A program made the position numbers and the translations under genes. A stretch of DNA of 64,000 nt from Flavobacterium sp. Leaf82. Its GTDB lineage: Bacteria > Bacteroidota > Bacteroidia > Flavobacteriales > Flavobacteriaceae. The first letter of the stretch is position 1. Every line of letters starts with the position of its first letter. Positions 16,514-24,574 of the stretch are shown one piece after another. The stretch covers positions 242,452 through 306,451 of the forward strand of contig NZ_LMMA01000034.1 of the NCBI RefSeq assembly GCF_001422725.1, written 5' to 3'. Below the pieces are notes generated by a model that made no database searches, had not been told where the DNA came from, and saw nothing but the letters and a program-made list of their open reading frames with translations.

Positions 16514-16681
16514 AAGGTACTAAGGTTCTGAGTTGCTAAGGTTCTAAGTTTTTAGGCTTCAGCTTCTCTTTTTTCAAAACTTTGACAACGTTATTGTAAA
16601 TCAATTATGGTATTCAGAAACTAAATTCAGAGTTATGGGCTAACATCTTAGCAACTCAGCAACTTAGTATCTTAGTACCTT
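16514..16681. repeat. Imperfect long inverted repeat with TTAGCAACTTAG-like units
   Basis: Arms AAGGTACTAAG (16514-16524) and CTTAGTACCTT (16671-16681) are perfectly complementary, and imperfect pairing continues inward through TTCTGAGTTGCTAAGG-like sequence. The right arm runs into the stop codon of the tcdA gene. Similar units occur at 1785-1823. Confidence 0.6.
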
Positions 16682-17393
16682 ATTTTTTAAGCAAATATCT
16701 AATCACTGTTTCAGCTGTGTAAAGACCAAATAATCCTGGCATATAGCTGTTTGTTCCGTAAAATGACTTTTTGAAGTTTTTTCCGTCAGTTAGTTTTAGG
16801 CTTTTTTCGTCTTGAATTTCAGAAGAGAAAACCACTTTTAATTTGTTTATTTTTTCTGCTTTTAAGCGCTTTCTGATCGCTTTAGAAAAATAACAATTTA
16901 TCGTTTTCGAAATATCCGTTACTTTTACTTTAGAAGCAAGCATTTTTCCGCCGGCGCCCATGCTGCTTATAATTTTTACTCTTTTGCGTTTGGCTGCAAT
17001 AATCAGATTTAATTTTGGCGTTATACTGTCAATACAATCCAATACATAATCAAACTCAGGAGAAACGATCTCAAAAGCTCTCTCCGGAGACAAAAACTCT
17101 TGTACGCGGGTCAGTTTCAATTCCGGATTAATATCCATTAAACGATCTCCTACAATTGTAATTTTCGGCTGACCAACTGTTGAGTGCAAAGCTGGCAATT
17201 GTCTGTTAATGTTGGTAATATCTACAACATCACCATCTACAATTGTCATGTTTCCTACTCCTGCCCTTGCTAAAAACTCAGCTGCAAATGATCCAACTCC
17301 TCCTAAACCTACAACTAAAACATTAGAGTTTTGTAAGTTCTGTAATCCTTCTTTTGTAAATAAAAGTTCGGCTCTTTCTGTCCACTCTGCCAT
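16680..17393 (-). CDS. tcdA: tRNA threonylcarbamoyladenosine dehydratase (TcdA/CsdL)
   Basis: A 237-residue ThiF/MoeB/E1-type enzyme. The nucleotide-binding loop VVGLGGVGSFAAEFLARAG starts near residue 26, with the DGDVVDITNINRQ motif after it. SSMGAGGKM and KVTDISKTINCYFSKAIRKR are characteristic of TcdA, which uses ATP to dehydrate t6A37 of tRNA to the cyclic form. Length is slightly below that of E. coli TcdA (about 268 residues). It is separated from the TatD gene by a repeat-bearing gap. Confidence 0.88.
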   Translation of the reverse strand: MAEWTERAELLFTKEGLQNLQNSNVLVVGLGGVGSFAAEFLARAGVGNMTIVDGDVVDITNINRQLPALHSTVGQPKITIVGDRLMDINPELKLTRVQEFLSPERAFEIVSPEFDYVLDCIDSITPKLNLIIAAKRKRVKIISSMGAGGKMLASKVKVTDISKTINCYFSKAIRKRLKAEKINKLKVVFSSEIQDEKSLKLTDGKNFKKSFYGTNSYMPGLFGLYTAETVIRYLLKK

Positions 17394-17447
17394 ATATCTT
17401 TCTTTGTTATTTTTTGTTTATTTTAATCTTTTGTTTCAAGTTTCAGG

Positions 17448-17516
17448 TTGTCAGGCTGAGCGAAGTCGAAGCCCTTTTATAATTTTAAAGCCCTTAGACT
17501 TCGCTCAAAGTGACAA
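17448..17516. repeat. Imperfect inverted repeat, TGAGCGAAGTC family
   Basis: TTGTCAGGCTGAGCGAAGTC (17448-17467) pairs imperfectly with the arm ending TTCGCTCAAAGTGACAA (to 17516). It is a different sequence family from the GTCATTTCGACGAAGG repeats but has a similar overall shape and intergenic location. Confidence 0.6.
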
Positions 17517-17528
17517 ACTTCATGTTTT

Positions 17529-18176
17529 TTACTTTTCAAAAACATTCCGATAATTACTTGAGATAATCTCTTGTAACCCTTTAATGGTTATGTTTTTGTA
17601 TTCTGATGCTAACTCATAAACTTGTTCAATGCTTTCTTCGATTGTGTCTGTTTCCAGAAAAAAACGATCGTTTGGAATACTCTCAAAAACAGTCTTTAAA
17701 TCTGGGTTTTTAAGTAAATATTTTCCAAACGAAAGATAAAATCCTTCCTTAATAAGCTGATTGGCGATTTGACTGTTTTTAGAAAAACCGTGAATAATCA
17801 TCGGAACCGAGATTTTCATTCTCTTTTTAATTGCAGTAACTTCCTGATAAGCCGCTACGCAATGTATTACAACTGGTTTTTTATATTTTTCGGCCAAAGC
17901 CAATTGTTTTTCGAAAACTATAGTTTGCTGCTCTAACGGAATGTCAATGCGTTTGTCTAAACCACATTCACCAATTGCCAGACACGTTTTGGTTTGTAAT
18001 TTTTCTTCAATAATTTTCAACTCTTCATCGATTAGATCTTCTTTTATATACCAGGGATGAATCCCAATGGAATAATACGGAATCGCAGCATCAAACTCAT
18101 TTGGATACTGATTTACCATCTCCAATATATTCGCCTGATTCGTAAATTGATGCGTATGAAAATTAAAGAATTCCAT
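17529..18176 (-). CDS. TatD family metal-dependent hydrolase
   Basis: A 215-residue TIM-barrel hydrolase. The HxH metal motif is at residues 6-8 (FHTHQF), GECGLDKR carries the next ligand, and HC, HGFSKN and ETDT provide the remaining metal-site residues. TatD proteins act as 3'-5' DNA exonucleases or related deoxyribonucleases. The start codon overlaps the stop of the DUF1684 gene by one base (TAATG), indicating translational coupling. Confidence 0.88.
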   Translation of the reverse strand: MEFFNFHTHQFTNQANILEMVNQYPNEFDAAIPYYSIGIHPWYIKEDLIDEELKIIEEKLQTKTCLAIGECGLDKRIDIPLEQQTIVFEKQLALAEKYKKPVVIHCVAAYQEVTAIKKRMKISVPMIIHGFSKNSQIANQLIKEGFYLSFGKYLLKNPDLKTVFESIPNDRFFLETDTIEESIEQVYELASEYKNITIKGLQEIISSNYRNVFEK

Positions 18177-18775
18177 TAATGAAATGTTTTAACTCCGGCT
18201 TTAATCTCTACATTCAAATCATTTTCCAGCGGAACTAAAGGACAGGAATACTTATGATTATAAGCACAATACGGATTATAAGCCTGATTAAAATCGACTG
18301 CAATTGTATTGCCCTTTGGAACTTTTAAATCGATATATCTTCCTCCTATATAACTTTCTTTACCTGAAGTTAAATCTGAAAAAGGTAAAAACAAATGATC
18401 TTTGTATTCCTTAGTTTTCGAAAGTTCTATATTTCGATATACGTTTAGTTTAAGGTCAACACCATCTATTGTAAAATATAACGTTCCGTATTTAATATAT
18501 TTTGGTGTTCTGGTTCCGGTAGTTTTCATTTCGAAAACTTTTTCGTTTTTTGCTTTCTCAAATTTTGCATTCACAAAATATTTTGCACTTATAGGATAAA
18601 AATCTAAACTTTTAAAAGTTTTCAGATCTTCTTCCATCAACGGACTTGTTTTAGCGTCAGCATATTCACCATTGATTGTCTTTTGGAATTTTTCAGCTTC
18701 ATTCTGATCAAATTTATTCTGACCAAAACAAAAATTTACCAACAGTAATACCAGAAAAGCGATAACATTTTTCAT
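18176..18775 (-). CDS. DUF1684 secreted protein
   Basis: A 199-residue protein with a signal peptide (cleavage near CFGQ). The DUF1684 signature NPYCAYNHKYSCPLVPLEN is near the C-terminus, with GGRYIDL and VDFNQAYNP just before it. Three cysteines are conserved in that signature. Function is unknown. It is translationally coupled to the downstream tatD-like gene and is divergent from the MFS transporter gene. Confidence 0.88.
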   Translation of the reverse strand: MKNVIAFLVLLLVNFCFGQNKFDQNEAEKFQKTINGEYADAKTSPLMEEDLKTFKSLDFYPISAKYFVNAKFEKAKNEKVFEMKTTGTRTPKYIKYGTLYFTIDGVDLKLNVYRNIELSKTKEYKDHLFLPFSDLTSGKESYIGGRYIDLKVPKGNTIAVDFNQAYNPYCAYNHKYSCPLVPLENDLNVEIKAGVKTFH

Positions 18776-18844
18776 CTTCTAAATTTTGAGCAAAAATAGT
18801 TTAAAAGTAACAAAGCAGCAACTCATGATCTCTACAAAGTTTCT

Positions 18845-18852
18845 TAACTTTG
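18845..18852 (+). promoter_or_regulatory. -7 promoter box TAACTTTG of the MFS gene
   Basis: TAACTTTG lies 20 bases upstream of the ATG at 18873 and matches TAnnTTTG. No TTG sits at the normal -33 distance. Its position downstream of an in-frame ATG at 18786 argues for the 18873 start. Confidence 0.45.
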
Positions 18853-18872
18853 TTGCAAATAACTTATTTATA

Positions 18873-20090
18873 ATGCTCAAGACCGCTTTTAGTCACTACA
18901 TCAATAATTTTAAAGGATTTTCAAGAGAAATTTGGATACTTACAATCGTTACTTTTATCAATCGTGCCGGAACTATGGTACTTCCTTTTTTATCAAAATA
19001 TTTAAAAGAAGATCTCCAATTTAGTTATAATCAGGTAGGTTGGATCATGGTCGCTTTTGGTTTGGGCTCGATGTTAGGTTCCTGGCTGGGCGGAAAACTT
19101 TCTGATAAAATAGGTTTCTATAAAATCATGATTTTTAGTTTATTTACCAGCGGTGTTGCTCTTTTCTTCATACAATATATTACCACTTTCTGGGCATTAT
19201 GTGTTGCTATGTTTGTTTTAATGACAATTGCGGATATGTTTAGACCGGCTATGTTTGTTTCTCTTGGCGCTTATGCGAAGCCCGAAAACAGAACCCGTGC
19301 CTTAACCTTAGTACGTTTAGCAGTAAATCTTGGTTTTGCTGCCGGACCTGCTTTAGGTGGTTTGATTATTATGGGAATTGGATATTCAGGTTTATTCTGG
19401 GTTGATGGCGCTTCGTGTATTATTTCGATTTCTATTTTTGCCTTATTGGTAAAAGAGAAGAAAAAAGTGGCTCATGATGATAAAACAGAAAATGCAGCCG
19501 AAATAAAATCGGTTTTTCATGATAAAATATTTTGGGTATTTCTATTTGTGAGTTTTGTAACGGCAATGATTTTCTTTCAGCTTTTTACGACTCTGCCTTT
19601 ATATCATAATGAAAAATTTGGTTTAAGTGAATTTCAAACGGGTTTATTAATGACTTTAAACGGACTTTTGATTTTTGCGCTCGAAATGCCAACAGTTGGC
19701 TTTATGGAGAGAAAAGGATTTGCTAAAATCAGGATCATTATTCTGGGATCATTTATTATGGCGCTGAGCTTCTTCTTATTACTAATAAATATCTGGGCCG
19801 GAGTTCTGGTTATTAGTATGATTTGTATTTCGATTGGAGAAATCCTAACCTTTCCGTTTTCAAATGCTTTTGCTTTAAGCCGTGCACCGCGAGGTCAGGA
19901 AGGACGTTATATGGCACTTTATACTATGAGTTTTAGTTTGGCACATATTATAAGCTCAAAAGTTGGTTTTGAAATCATTTCTCGTCTCGGTTATCAGATC
20001 AATTGGTTATTTATGGCTTCTATAGGTGTTTTTGCAACACTTTGCTGCTTTTGGATTAGAAGAGCTTTATTAGATGAGAAAATTAGTTAA
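18873..20090 (+). CDS. MFS transporter
   Basis: A 405-residue protein with about 12 membrane helices. The MFS motif A is seen as GGKLSDKIGFYKIM after helix 2, and RAPRGQEGRYMALY in the second half. It most resembles DHA1-type efflux permeases (MdtH/YfcJ-like). An ATG at 18786 is in frame but would add 29 residues of unlike composition and would precede the likely promoter, so I place the start at 18873. Substrate is unknown. Confidence 0.85.
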   Translation: MLKTAFSHYINNFKGFSREIWILTIVTFINRAGTMVLPFLSKYLKEDLQFSYNQVGWIMVAFGLGSMLGSWLGGKLSDKIGFYKIMIFSLFTSGVALFFIQYITTFWALCVAMFVLMTIADMFRPAMFVSLGAYAKPENRTRALTLVRLAVNLGFAAGPALGGLIIMGIGYSGLFWVDGASCIISISIFALLVKEKKKVAHDDKTENAAEIKSVFHDKIFWVFLFVSFVTAMIFFQLFTTLPLYHNEKFGLSEFQTGLLMTLNGLLIFALEMPTVGFMERKGFAKIRIIILGSFIMALSFFLLLINIWAGVLVISMICISIGEILTFPFSNAFALSRAPRGQEGRYMALYTMSFSLAHIISSKVGFEIISRLGYQINWLFMASIGVFATLCCFWIRRALLDEKIS

Positions 20091-20116
20091 TTCTTATTTT
20101 TAAATTGGGTTCGAAA

Positions 20117-20291
20117 TTTTACCGCAAAGTTCGCGAAGATTTTACGCAAAGTTTACTAAGTTATTTTTAAAGGAGTATCTACATAAAACATAAAGTTCGC
20201 AAAGCTTTTTCATCACAAAGCTTTGCGAACTTTTTGTGTTTTATAAAAATCACACTCCAAATAAAAAAACTTTGCGCACTTTGCGGTAAAA
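20117..20291. repeat. Nested inverted repeat with GCAAAGTTCGC units
   Basis: The outer arms TTTTACCGCAAAGT (20117-20130) and ACTTTGCGGTAAAA (20278-20291) are perfect complements. Inside is a perfect 17-bp hairpin, 20192-20208 with 20217-20233 (AAAGTTCGCAAAGCTTT). The middle also has TACGCAAAGTTTACTAAG units. It fills most of the gap between the MFS gene and the blaI promoter and might also terminate the MFS transcript. Confidence 0.75.
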
Positions 20292-20372
20292 TTCAACCAC
20301 TATTTTAAACACTGATTACCAAACAATTAAAACTAAATTTATATAACTTCAAAAACAAATCAACGTGTTTTT

Positions 20373-20417
20373 TAGTTAAATAACTATATTTATAGTTGCG
20401 TAACTAGAGAAATAGTT
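20373..20417. promoter_or_regulatory. Operator array for BlaI: alternating TAGTT/AACTA half-sites
   Basis: Five half-sites alternate: TAGTT 20373-20377, AACTA 20382-20386, TAGTT 20393-20397, AACTA 20402-20406, TAGTT 20413-20417. This makes two identical inverted sites TAGTT-N4-AACTA whose starts are exactly 20 bp apart, plus a further half-site. Another symmetric reading is AACTATA-TT-TATAGTT (20382-20397). The array covers the promoter at 20396-20426, the expected layout for a dimeric BlaI/MecI-type repressor. Confidence 0.75.
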
Positions 20418-20426
20418 GTAGGTTTG
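20396..20426 (+). promoter_or_regulatory. Promoter of the duplicated blaI-blaR1 operon
   Basis: TTG (20396-20398), a 20-base spacer and TAGGTTTG (20419-20426) match the Bacteroidota consensus. The start of transcription would be near 20433, about 11 bases before the ATG. Operator half-sites lie on the TTG and within the spacer. Confidence 0.75.
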
Positions 20427-20443
20427 AATTAAAATTAGAAAAC

Positions 20444-20812
20444 ATGCAAAAGTTAACGAACAAGGAAGAGGAAATCATGCACATTTTATGGAAACTTAAA
20501 AAGGCATTTGTAAAAGAAGTTCAGGCAGAAATTACCGAAGATCAACCACACTATAACACGCTTTCTACTATTGTGCGTAATCTTGAAGAGAAAGGTTTTG
20601 TAGCGCATAATGCATTTGGAAATACGCATCAATATTACCCAATCATTACTTTAGAAGCTTACAGTAAAAAGTATATGAAGACTGCAATTGACAACTATTT
20701 TAATAGTTCTTATAAAAATATGGTTTCATTTTTTGCCAAAGAAGAAAAAATTTCTGCAGCTGAATTACGCGAAATCTTAGCTATGATCGAGAATCCAAAA
20801 GAAGAAAAATAA
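20444..20812 (+). CDS. BlaI/MecI/CopY family repressor, copy 1
   Basis: A 122-residue winged-helix repressor. LTNKEEEIMHILWKLKKAFV forms the first helices, HYNTLSTIVRNLEEKGFVAH is the recognition region and wing, and the C-terminal half is the dimerisation domain. BlaI is cleaved or released when the partner BlaR1 senses its signal. It differs from the second copy (22427-22795) at about eight positions, mostly conservative or at the C-terminus. It lies five bases upstream of blaR1 copy 1. Confidence 0.92.
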   Translation: MQKLTNKEEEIMHILWKLKKAFVKEVQAEITEDQPHYNTLSTIVRNLEEKGFVAHNAFGNTHQYYPIITLEAYSKKYMKTAIDNYFNSSYKNMVSFFAKEEKISAAELREILAMIENPKEEK

Positions 20813-20817
20813 TCATT

Positions 20818-22395
20818 ATGGAAGCACTTTTTACCTTTATCATCAAATCAGGCGCATTGCTAATATTGTTTTATTGTGCTTACTATTTTTTATTGCGAAA
20901 AGAGACTTTCTTTAATAATAACAGATGGTTTTTATTGGCGGGATTATTCACCTCAGTAATTTTACCATTTATAGTTTATACTAAAATCGTCTGGGTTGAT
21001 GCTACTCCGATTTCAAACAATATTGATTTCCAATTTTCTACTCCGCAATCGAATACCAATATTGATATAGATTGGAATTTAGCTCTAATTGCTATTTACA
21101 GTATTGGTTTGCTAGCTTTATTAATAAAATTTGCAATTGATTTTTATAGCTTAAACTCTGTATTAAAAGGTAAAAAAGTAAAGCAACAAGCTGATTTTAA
21201 ATTTGTAGATATTAGCGAGAACATTGCTCCGTTTTCTTATTTTGATTATATCGTATACAACTCATCACTGTATAGCGCCTCAGAATTAGAAAGTATTCTT
21301 GAACACGAAAAAGTACACAGCGAGCAAAATCACACTATAGATGTTCTCGTATCGAGAATATTTTGTGTACTATTTTGGTTTAATCCAATTGTTTGGCTTT
21401 ACAAAAAAGCTATTTTACAAAATCTTGAATTTATTGCAGATAGTGAGGCTGCCAGAAAAATATCAGATAAAAAAGCATATCAATACACGCTTTTAAAAAT
21501 AACAACTCACGAAAATTGTGTTGCCATTACCAATCATTTTTATCAATCATTAATCAAAAAACGAATCATTATGTTAAACAAAAATCAATCAAAAAAGAGG
21601 AATTTATGGAAGTTTTATGTTGTAATTCCGGTGCTTGCCGCTTTTGTCTTTTTATTTCAGATAAAAACTGAAGCAAAAGAAAAACAACAGGTTATAAAGG
21701 AAGCTTCAGGAGAAATTAAATCTGTAGATGTTTACAAAATCAAAAAAACTACTACAGATGCAGAATTGAAAGAGATTAAAGAAAAACTAAAAGCAATTCA
21801 TAACGTTGACTTTGTAACCTCTGAAATAAAAAGAAATGCTGACAATGATCTGACTTCAATTAAAATTGATGTAAAAAACGGAAATCAGCAATCACAATCT
21901 GTTCAAACAGGAAATCAAACGATCAAAGATTTCGGAATAATTGTTACTACAGACCATAATGGCAATAAAAAAGTGGGGATCCAAACTGGTGATGAAACAG
22001 ATGAAAATCCAAAAATTATAAAAGAAAAAAAACAGAAAACTAAACTAAAAACAAATGATAGCACTAATTCTACTGTTAGCACAAAAACTAATACTAATAG
22101 TAACACAAATTCTGAGACTACAATAGTAACAAGCTCAGATGATAACAATAGCACGACAAAAATAACAACAAAAGATGGAGGGTCTATGATTGTTGTTTCA
22201 AATTCAGGTAAAAATGATTCTAACTCAAAAAAGCTTGTAATTATTGATGGTGTCGAAATGCCTGCGACTTTTAGTTTTGATGACTATAAATCCGGCGATA
22301 TTAAAACGATGAATGTTTTAAAAGGAGATATGGCAATTGCAAAATATGGAGATAAAGGAAAAAATGGTGTTATTATCATTGAAACCCGTAAATAA
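20818..22395 (+). CDS. BlaR1-type M56 sensor protease with TonB-plug-like tail
   Basis: A 525-residue membrane protein. Membrane helices lie at about 6-25, 37-55 and 87-108. The zinc-protease motif HEKVH is at residues 163-167, with the downstream acidic ligand region LEFIADSEAA. A further helix follows at about 265-280 (KFYVVIPVLAAFVFLFQI). The periplasmic part has a 70-residue alpha/beta domain (DAELKEIKEKLKAIHN...), then a Thr/Asn/Ser-rich linker. It ends in VIIDGVEMP...VLKGDMAIAKYG.KGKNGVIIIET, which resembles the plug motif of TonB-dependent receptors. It has no penicillin-binding sensor domain, so the ligand may not be a beta-lactam. Confidence 0.87.
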   Translation: MEALFTFIIKSGALLILFYCAYYFLLRKETFFNNNRWFLLAGLFTSVILPFIVYTKIVWVDATPISNNIDFQFSTPQSNTNIDIDWNLALIAIYSIGLLALLIKFAIDFYSLNSVLKGKKVKQQADFKFVDISENIAPFSYFDYIVYNSSLYSASELESILEHEKVHSEQNHTIDVLVSRIFCVLFWFNPIVWLYKKAILQNLEFIADSEAARKISDKKAYQYTLLKITTHENCVAITNHFYQSLIKKRIIMLNKNQSKKRNLWKFYVVIPVLAAFVFLFQIKTEAKEKQQVIKEASGEIKSVDVYKIKKTTTDAELKEIKEKLKAIHNVDFVTSEIKRNADNDLTSIKIDVKNGNQQSQSVQTGNQTIKDFGIIVTTDHNGNKKVGIQTGDETDENPKIIKEKKQKTKLKTNDSTNSTVSTKTNTNSNTNSETTIVTSSDDNNSTTKITTKDGGSMIVVSNSGKNDSNSKKLVIIDGVEMPATFSFDDYKSGDIKTMNVLKGDMAIAKYGDKGKNGVIIIETRK

Positions 22396-22426
22396 GCGAT
22401 TTATTTAAATTTTCAAAAATCAGAAA

Positions 22427-22795
22427 ATGCAAAAGCTAACCAACAAAGAAGAAGAAATCATGCACATTTTATGGAAGCTTAAGAAAGCTTTTGTAAAAGA
22501 AATCCAAGCGCAGATTACTGAAGACCAACCACATTATAACACATTATCTACTATTGTGCGTAATCTTGAAGAGAAAGGTTTTGTGGGGCACAATGCTTTT
22601 GGAAACACGCATCAGTATTACCCAATCATTACTTTAGAAGCTTATAGCAAAAAGTATATGAATACTGCAATCGACAACTATTTTAATAGTTCTTACAAAA
22701 ATATGGTTTCATTTTTTGCCAAAGAAGAAAAGATTTCGGCGGCTGAATTACGCGAAATCTTAGCTATGGTTGAAAACGCTACAGAAGCAAAATAA
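22427..22795 (+). CDS. BlaI/MecI/CopY family repressor, copy 2
   Basis: A 122-residue protein about 93% identical by eye to copy 1. Differences are V/I26, E/Q29, A/G54, K/N79, I/V115 and three near the C-terminus. The DNA-recognition helix is unchanged, so both copies should bind the same operator and could form mixed dimers. No operator half-sites or promoter precede it: only 31 bases separate it from blaR1 copy 1, so it belongs to the same transcript. It is seven bases upstream of blaR1 copy 2. Confidence 0.92.
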   Translation: MQKLTNKEEEIMHILWKLKKAFVKEIQAQITEDQPHYNTLSTIVRNLEEKGFVGHNAFGNTHQYYPIITLEAYSKKYMNTAIDNYFNSSYKNMVSFFAKEEKISAAELREILAMVENATEAK

Positions 22796-22801
22796 TAGTT
22801 T

Positions 22802-24574
22802 ATGGAAACACTTTTCATTTTTATCGCAAAATCAAGCGGATTGTTAGCAATGTTTTATTGCGCATATTATTTTTTACTCCGCAAAGAGACTTTTTTCAAT
22901 AGCAACAGATGGTTTTTATTGTCAGGTTTAGTTACCTCATTAGTTTTGCCTTTTTTGATTTATACCAAAATTGTATGGATTGAACCTGCTCCTATTCAAA
23001 ATGCAGTTTCTGGTTCTCTTATAAATTATTCAAAAGGATATATTTCTCCAGCGATTGAAAATCCATCTTTTGATATTAATTGGAATTATGTACTACTTGC
23101 AATTTATACGATAGGTTTTCTTGCCTTACTTGCAAAATTTGCTATTGATTTCTATAGTTTAAACTCTGTTTTAAAAGGCAAGAAAGTACAACAGCAAGCT
23201 GATTTTAAATTTGTAGATATTAACGAAAACATTGCTCCATTTTCTTATTTTGATTATATCGTTTACAACTCATCAATGTATACGGCTGCAGAACTGGAAA
23301 ATATTATTGAACATGAAAAGGTACACAGCGATCAAAATCATACTGTTGATGTATTAGTTGCAAGAGTATTTTGTGTTTTATTTTGGTTCAACCCAATTAT
23401 CTGGCTTTACAAAAAAGCTATTCTGCAAAATCTTGAATTTATAGCAGACAACGAAGCTGCCAAAAAAATATCCGACAAAAAAGCGTATCAATACACGCTT
23501 TTAAAAATAACAACACATGAAAGCTGTGTTGCAATCACCAATCATTTTTATCAATCATTAATCAAAAAACGAATTGTCATGTTAAACAAAAATCAATCAA
23601 AAAAACGTAATTACTGGAAGTATTATGCTGTTATTCCAGCACTTGTAGCCTTTGTGCTTTTATTTCAGATAAAAACAATCGCACAGGAAAAAGAGAGAAA
23701 AGAAAATCAGGAACATGTTGAGAAAACAGATCAAATTTATGTTTTAAAATTTCAGAAAAATACAACGGATCAGGAGTTAAAACAAATTGCTGAAAAATTA
23801 AAAAAAGAGCATAATATTGATATGGAAGTATCAGATGTAAAAAGAAACTCTAAGAATGAGTTAACAGCTATTAAAGTTGATATTCAAAAAGGAACCGGAG
23901 AAGCACAAACTATTCAGATTGAAGGAGATAATCCTATAAAAAGCTGCGGAATCGTTATTACAACAAAAGACAATGGTTCTAAAAAAATCGACGTTGTTAC
24001 AGATGGCGGAGTTGACAAACCTATGGTAATAGGAAATCGTGTTGTAGAGGTAAACGAAACAAATGGTACTAATGTACGTGTATTGCCTGCAGAAGCTCCT
24101 ATTCCTCCAGTTCCACCGGTATTCCCAAGCGGACCAATGCCTGAAGCTCCTCCTGTTGATATGTCAAAAATGCCAAAACCTCCTGTTGCGCCTGCAAATC
24201 ATAAAGATAAAGTTGCAATGGCAAAATTTGAAAAAGAGATGGCTGAATTTGAGAAAAAAATGGAAGCCTTTGAACCGGATATGTCAGCTTTTGAAAAACA
24301 AATTGAAGAAATTATGGCTCAAAGAGAAGCGATATACGAAAAGGAAATGGAGAAATATGAAGTTGCCATGGAGAAATTTAGTGCCGATATGGAAAAATAT
24401 GGTCAGGACATGGAACAAAAATATGGTAAGGATTCCAGAGAGTACGAGCTTAACATGAAGCAATATGAAAAAGACATGAAACTTTATGAGAGAGACATGA
24501 AACTTCAGGAAAGAGATATGAAACTTCGTGAAAAAGAAATGAAAAGAATGGAGAAGGAAAGTAAAAAATCTTAA
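22802..24574 (+). CDS. BlaR1-type M56 sensor protease with Pro-rich and heptad-repeat tail
   Basis: A 590-residue paralogue of 20818-22395. The N-terminal 280 residues are closely similar, with HEKVH at residues 171-175 and the same set of membrane helices. The shared periplasmic alpha/beta domain follows (TTDQELKQIAEKLKKEHNI). The tail differs completely. A Pro-rich stretch (APIPPVPPVFPSG) leads into about 130 residues of highly charged helix with seven-residue repeats near the end (YEKDMKL, YERDMKL, QERDMKL, REKEMKR). The tail probably forms a long rod or coiled coil in the periplasm. The stop codon abuts the ATG of the serine hydrolase. Confidence 0.87.
   Translation: METLFIFIAKSSGLLAMFYCAYYFLLRKETFFNSNRWFLLSGLVTSLVLPFLIYTKIVWIEPAPIQNAVSGSLINYSKGYISPAIENPSFDINWNYVLLAIYTIGFLALLAKFAIDFYSLNSVLKGKKVQQQADFKFVDINENIAPFSYFDYIVYNSSMYTAAELENIIEHEKVHSDQNHTVDVLVARVFCVLFWFNPIIWLYKKAILQNLEFIADNEAAKKISDKKAYQYTLLKITTHESCVAITNHFYQSLIKKRIVMLNKNQSKKRNYWKYYAVIPALVAFVLLFQIKTIAQEKERKENQEHVEKTDQIYVLKFQKNTTDQELKQIAEKLKKEHNIDMEVSDVKRNSKNELTAIKVDIQKGTGEAQTIQIEGDNPIKSCGIVITTKDNGSKKIDVVTDGGVDKPMVIGNRVVEVNETNGTNVRVLPAEAPIPPVPPVFPSGPMPEAPPVDMSKMPKPPVAPANHKDKVAMAKFEKEMAEFEKKMEAFEPDMSAFEKQIEEIMAQREAIYEKEMEKYEVAMEKFSADMEKYGQDMEQKYGKDSREYELNMKQYEKDMKLYERDMKLQERDMKLREKEMKRMEKESKKS

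Noticed and set aside
18786..18872. Upstream ATG for the MFS transporter
   Set aside because: It precedes a TAACTTTG promoter box and adds 29 residues before the normal family start.
22396..22426. Separate operator or promoter for the second blaI copy
   Set aside because: The 31-base gap has no TAGTT/AACTA half-sites and no TAnnTTTG box.
24063..24458. Plus-strand frame within the tail of BlaR1 copy 2
   Set aside because: The tail's Lys/Glu-rich codons leave another frame open, but the product is Leu/Lys/Arg low-complexity sequence and the true gene is intact.
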